From contig CAYSLJ010000023.1 of the NCBI GenBank assembly GCA_964431735.1, forward strand, positions 1-54,006: a DNA stretch of 54,006 bases. The letters run 5' to 3'. Origin of the DNA: CALARM01 sp964431735. Its GTDB lineage: Bacteria; Vulcanimicrobiota; SpSt-956; JAKJGF01. Under the pieces are notes generated by a model, which was not told the origin of the DNA, searched no databases, and saw only the letters and a program-made list of their open reading frames with translations. Shown here one piece after another: positions 51,078 to 54,006 of this stretch (position 1 is the first letter of the stretch; each line of letters opens with the position of its first letter). The translations under genes and the position numbers were made by a program.

Positions 51078-52139
51078 ATGTTAAAAAAATGTCTATTTCT
51101 GTCTTTTTTATTCTTACTTTCTTTTACATGCTGTTTTGCCCAGTCAGAACCTGATTTAAAGCTATATGATCAGGCAATTGAACTGGAAGGGACAGATCTT
51201 AACGGAGCTATAGCAAAATACAATGAATTAATAAAAATCAAACCTGATTTTATCGAAGCCTATATAGCACTCGGACGTTCTTACAGAAAGGCAAAGGATT
51301 ACGATAATGCCATAAAAATATATAACCAGTTATTAAAAATAAAAAGTGATTTTCCCCTGACCTATGAAGAACTGGGCTGGATTTATCTGGATAAAAATCA
51401 GACGGCTAAATCTCTGGAATATTTTCAAAAAGCATGGACTCTTGCACCGGATGACGGTTATACAGAAGCCTGTCTTGGTCTGATTTATATTGAAAAAAGA
51501 TTTTATAATATTGGCATAAGCCACTGTAAAAGGGCCCTCTTAATTGATAGAGACTGTGTCCCTGCCTATAACAATCTTTCAAGAGCATATTACAGGCTGG
51601 ATAAAATTGATGACGCAATAACATATGCACAGAAAGCAATCTCCCTGGACCCTGATTATGCATGGGCCTATAGCAATCTGGGAACATGTTATTACAGTAA
51701 AAAAGAATATGATAAAGCCATTAAAGAATTGAGCACAGCCCTTAAGATCTGTTTTGACGGAAAAGATACTTCTCACATCAATGTCTTCAGAATATACAAC
51801 AATCTCGGCCTTACCTATTTCGGCCAGGGACAGCTTGATATGGCTTTTCTCCATTTACAGAAATCCATAGAAGTAGACCCCAATAATCCTGCTGCATACA
51901 ACAATGTGGCCTGGTTTTATGCCCAGAATGAGCTTAATCTGGATGAAGGATTGAAGCTGGTCCGGAAAGCTATAGATATGGAACCTGATAATGCTGTTTA
52001 TTTAGACACACTCGCAGAATTATATTACAGGAAAAAAGATTACCCCGGAGCCATAGAAACTATAGAAAAAGCAATAGAGCTTGATCCGAAATCGGAAGTT
52101 TACAGAGAGCAGAAGAAAAGATTCGAAGAGAGAAAGTAG
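51078..52139 (+). CDS. Secreted TPR protein
   Basis: A 353-residue protein. An N-terminal signal peptide (hydrophobic residues about 5-22) likely ends at CFA/QSE; there is a double cysteine but no clear lipobox. The rest is about eight to nine TPR units of 34 residues (for example AYIALGRSYRKAKDYDNAIK, AYNNLSRAYYRLDKIDDAIT). It should act as a binding scaffold outside the cytoplasmic membrane. AAGGAGG precedes the ATG by 8 bases. The gene ends against a heptad hairpin and a convergent gene. No catalytic domain is seen. Confidence 0.88.
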   Translation: MLKKCLFLSFLFLLSFTCCFAQSEPDLKLYDQAIELEGTDLNGAIAKYNELIKIKPDFIEAYIALGRSYRKAKDYDNAIKIYNQLLKIKSDFPLTYEELGWIYLDKNQTAKSLEYFQKAWTLAPDDGYTEACLGLIYIEKRFYNIGISHCKRALLIDRDCVPAYNNLSRAYYRLDKIDDAITYAQKAISLDPDYAWAYSNLGTCYYSKKEYDKAIKELSTALKICFDGKDTSHINVFRIYNNLGLTYFGQGQLDMAFLHLQKSIEVDPNNPAAYNNVAWFYAQNELNLDEGLKLVRKAIDMEPDNAVYLDTLAELYYRKKDYPGAIETIEKAIELDPKSEVYREQKKRFEERK

Positions 52140-52145
52140 TCAATA

Positions 52146-52185
52146 GTGAGTCGTGAGTAGAAGCTTACTCTTACTCACGACTCAC
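52146..52185. terminator. Heptad hairpin between convergent genes
   Basis: GTGAGTCGTGAGTA (52146-52159) and its exact complement (52172-52185) form a 14-bp stem with a 12-base loop, 7 bases after the secreted TPR stop and 12 before the HEAT gene stop. It is built of GTGAGTC/GTGAGTA heptads and could work as a bidirectional terminator, although no T run follows. Confidence 0.5.
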
Positions 52186-52196
52186 GATTCACGAAC

Positions 52197-53756
52197 TTAT
52201 GCAGGCTCCAGTTCTACATTGCAGTTGGGACATTTAACAGAAGTCAATCCTCTTACTACAATGGTATTACAGCAATTTTTACAGAGTATCTTTTCACAGA
52301 GCGGACATTTTCCAAATCTCATTACGTCCAGCTTCTGCCCTTTGTATTCTACAGAAGAAGCCTTTCTTGAAATAATACCGCCGCAGTTGGTACACCTTAA
52401 TTTATCGCCTTTAAGGAAAGAAGACAGAGAAGGACCTTTTACCTTTGAGAGTTTTTCTATCTGATCCGAGAAAAAAGTCGAAAATCTCTGGAGTAAACTC
52501 TCACTGGGTATAAAGGACGGCCCGCCTTCCATTTTAAATTTCCTTTTGAGTCGGGTTAATACTTTTGAAGCAGCAGTTTTTACAGATTTATCACTGTCTT
52601 CTTCCGCCAGTTCAGTAAGCGCATCTATTGAATTTTTAGCTTCAAGCTCACCGAGGAATTCTATTGCCAGTTTCCTCTTATCAGGCTCCGGATCACTGAG
52701 GAGCTGGAGAAAATAATCGACTCCGTCTGCACCGAGATGTTTGATTACCTTCTTTATTGTATTACGGCCTTTATCGTTTTCAGATGTATAATCTTCAATT
52801 AAAACAGGTATTGTTTTATAGCCGAATTTACAGAGGCTTTCTTCTGCCATAAGAGCCGTTTCCCCGTCTTCTTCTATCAATATCCTCACAAGAAATTCGA
52901 TTGCCTGAGGGCCTCCTATGTCAACTATAGCTCCTACCAATATCCTGTTTAATTCAGGATCATCTTTATTAATCATATTTCTGAGATTATAAAGAGCATC
53001 TTCTGCCTTTAACCTGCCAAGGACAGATGCAATGACTTTTTTTACTTCAGGAGTTTCTTCCTCATCGAAAAGGTCTATAAGAGGATTTACAACTTCTTCA
53101 TTCTTCATCTTTCCCAGAAATTCCACACTTGCCAGTCTTATTTTCCAGTTTTCGTCTTTCAGACCTTTAAGAAAAGGCTCTGCTCCGAGATGAACTAATT
53201 TATCCAGTGCTTCAAGAGCATCTTTACAGATCTCGTCACTTGAATTACCTATAGCTTTAATTAAAATAGATGCAGAATCCTTTGTGCCTATAGTAGTAAG
53301 AAACTTTACAGCTCTTTTCCTGTCTTCCAGGTGAGGACTGCCGAGTTCTTTTCCTATTTCCTTTAACATCGGCACAATAGCCATGTCTATTTCTTCAAGA
53401 GCAATCATGGCAGTTTTTCTTACTTCTTCATTCAGATCAAGCCTCTGAAGCGTTCTCAGATGGGTAATAGCTCTGAAATCTCCAATTTTCCCGAGAGCCA
53501 TGGCCACGGCAACCCTTGTATCTTTATTTGTATCGGAAAGAGATTTTATAAGAAACGGCACTGCTCTTTCATTGCCTATTTTACTCATAGTTATTGCTGT
53601 AGCTGTCCTTATATCAGGGTTGTAATCCGAAAGCAGTTCTATGAGATGGTCTACAACTTCCGACTCCTTACGGGTTGCCAGAGCTTTTACTGTATTTAAT
53701 CTTACCGGGTCGTCCTGATGTTTCAAATCAGATAATAATTTTTTAATGTCATTCAT
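52197..53756 (-). CDS. HEAT-repeat protein with C-terminal zinc finger
   Basis: A 519-residue protein. Residues 1-400 are about twelve HEAT/PBS-lyase-type repeats of roughly 31-38 residues (for example VDHLIELLSDYNPDIRTATA, AVPFLIKSLSDTNKDTRVAV). The C-terminal 75 residues hold zinc-binding cysteine pairs: LRCTNCGG, GKCPLCEKILCKNCCN and VKCPNC. No signal peptide or membrane helix. It should be a cytoplasmic scaffold; the partner is unknown. AAGGAT lies about 7 bases before the ATG. It could be related in function to the other zinc-ribbon and repeat proteins around, but nothing shows this. Confidence 0.85.
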   Translation of the reverse strand: MNDIKKLLSDLKHQDDPVRLNTVKALATRKESEVVDHLIELLSDYNPDIRTATAITMSKIGNERAVPFLIKSLSDTNKDTRVAVAMALGKIGDFRAITHLRTLQRLDLNEEVRKTAMIALEEIDMAIVPMLKEIGKELGSPHLEDRKRAVKFLTTIGTKDSASILIKAIGNSSDEICKDALEALDKLVHLGAEPFLKGLKDENWKIRLASVEFLGKMKNEEVVNPLIDLFDEEETPEVKKVIASVLGRLKAEDALYNLRNMINKDDPELNRILVGAIVDIGGPQAIEFLVRILIEEDGETALMAEESLCKFGYKTIPVLIEDYTSENDKGRNTIKKVIKHLGADGVDYFLQLLSDPEPDKRKLAIEFLGELEAKNSIDALTELAEEDSDKSVKTAASKVLTRLKRKFKMEGGPSFIPSESLLQRFSTFFSDQIEKLSKVKGPSLSSFLKGDKLRCTNCGGIISRKASSVEYKGQKLDVMRFGKCPLCEKILCKNCCNTIVVRGLTSVKCPNCNVELEPA

Positions 53757-53812
53757 AAAAAATATCCTTTGTTGTTATTAAGTATTTGATGAGTTATCAT
53801 AATATGACACCC

Positions 53813-53838
53813 ATCACAGATGAACATTTATCTGTGAT
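53813..53838. promoter_or_regulatory. Hairpin ATCACAGAT/ATCTGTGAT upstream of the HEAT gene
   Basis: A 9-bp perfect inverted repeat with an 8-base loop, 57 bases upstream of the HEAT gene start. It may be an operator or RNA hairpin. No T run is present. The rest of 53757-54006 has no gene. Confidence 0.35.
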
Positions 53839-53956
53839 TATCCTTTACCATAAAAGGGTTTTATATGGAATTACAAACTGATGTTAATGATATCATGAAT
53901 TATACTTTATTATTAAGTACAGGTCAATTTCGATGATAGTGTTTTTCACGACAGAA

Positions 53957-54006
53957 TTGCGTTTAAAAATGACAGGTGATTTTACATACAAGGGAAAAAG
54001 AAATTT
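53957..54006. repeat. Dispersed 51-bp repeat, copy D2 (cut by window edge)
   Basis: Inverted relative to copy D1 at 3592-3642, about 90% identical. It may continue beyond the window. Confidence 0.65.

Overview
The window looks like chromosomal DNA from an uncultured, low-GC (mid-30s % by eye) bacterium. No rRNA, tRNA, integrase, transposase or CRISPR array is visible, so I cannot name the phylum. The gene mix is TPR and HEAT repeat proteins, roadblock/LC7 proteins, a PilT-type ATPase fusion, a GlmL-type ASKHA protein, a SUMF1 protein and a phase-1 glycolysis operon. This fits a large-genome bacterium with complex signalling, but that is inference. TTG starts with good ribosome binding sites are unusually common (TpiA, the hybrid kinase, two genes of the GlmL cluster).

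Layout. 0-10 kb: a YkgJ-type cysteine-cluster protein, a Kef-type antiporter, a DUF4105-like protein, a metallo-hydrolase/MFS exporter/SUMF1 operon, and a sugar-nucleotide transferase. 10.3-14.6 kb: a 1414-residue protein with TPRs and two tandem PilT-like ATPase modules. 14.7-21.8 kb: a tight eight-gene operon of uncharacterised membrane proteins ending in a GlmL/MutL-family ASKHA ATPase and a barrel-sandwich/KOW protein; this is the best candidate for an undescribed system. 22-25 kb: gap-pgk-tpiA. 25.4-30.5 kb: a signalling locus with a nuclease-fold/zinc-ribbon/roadblock fusion, a stand-alone roadblock protein and a hybrid kinase. 30.6-35 kb: a dipeptidase, a secreted propeller-like protein, a TPR protein and a glycosyltransferase-like protein.

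35.2-49.9 kb holds a complete type 1 BREX phage-defence operon, read on the minus strand in canonical order brxA-brxB-brxC-pglX-pglZ-brxL. It has extra genes inserted: a PIN toxin/antitoxin pair between brxC and pglX, and a GxxExxY nuclease-fold protein between pglX and pglZ. The pglX-pglZ segment (about 7.8 kb) is bracketed by a 113-bp, about 96% identical inverted repeat, so it could invert. pglX also carries an AT-rich, apparently swapped target-recognition region and three in-frame palindromic repeat insertions. 50.3-53.8 kb: a zinc-ribbon protein, a secreted TPR protein and a HEAT-repeat protein.

The intergenic DNA is densely populated by repeats. Heptanucleotide arrays anchored on GTRA (GTRACGC, GTGAGTC, GTGAATA, GTGAAAA) lie between most transcription units. 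The GTRACGC arrays form the centre of at least three different hairpin element families (called A, B and C here). Family A has imperfect terminal inverted repeats and 3-bp TAA/TTA duplications, as a MITE would.
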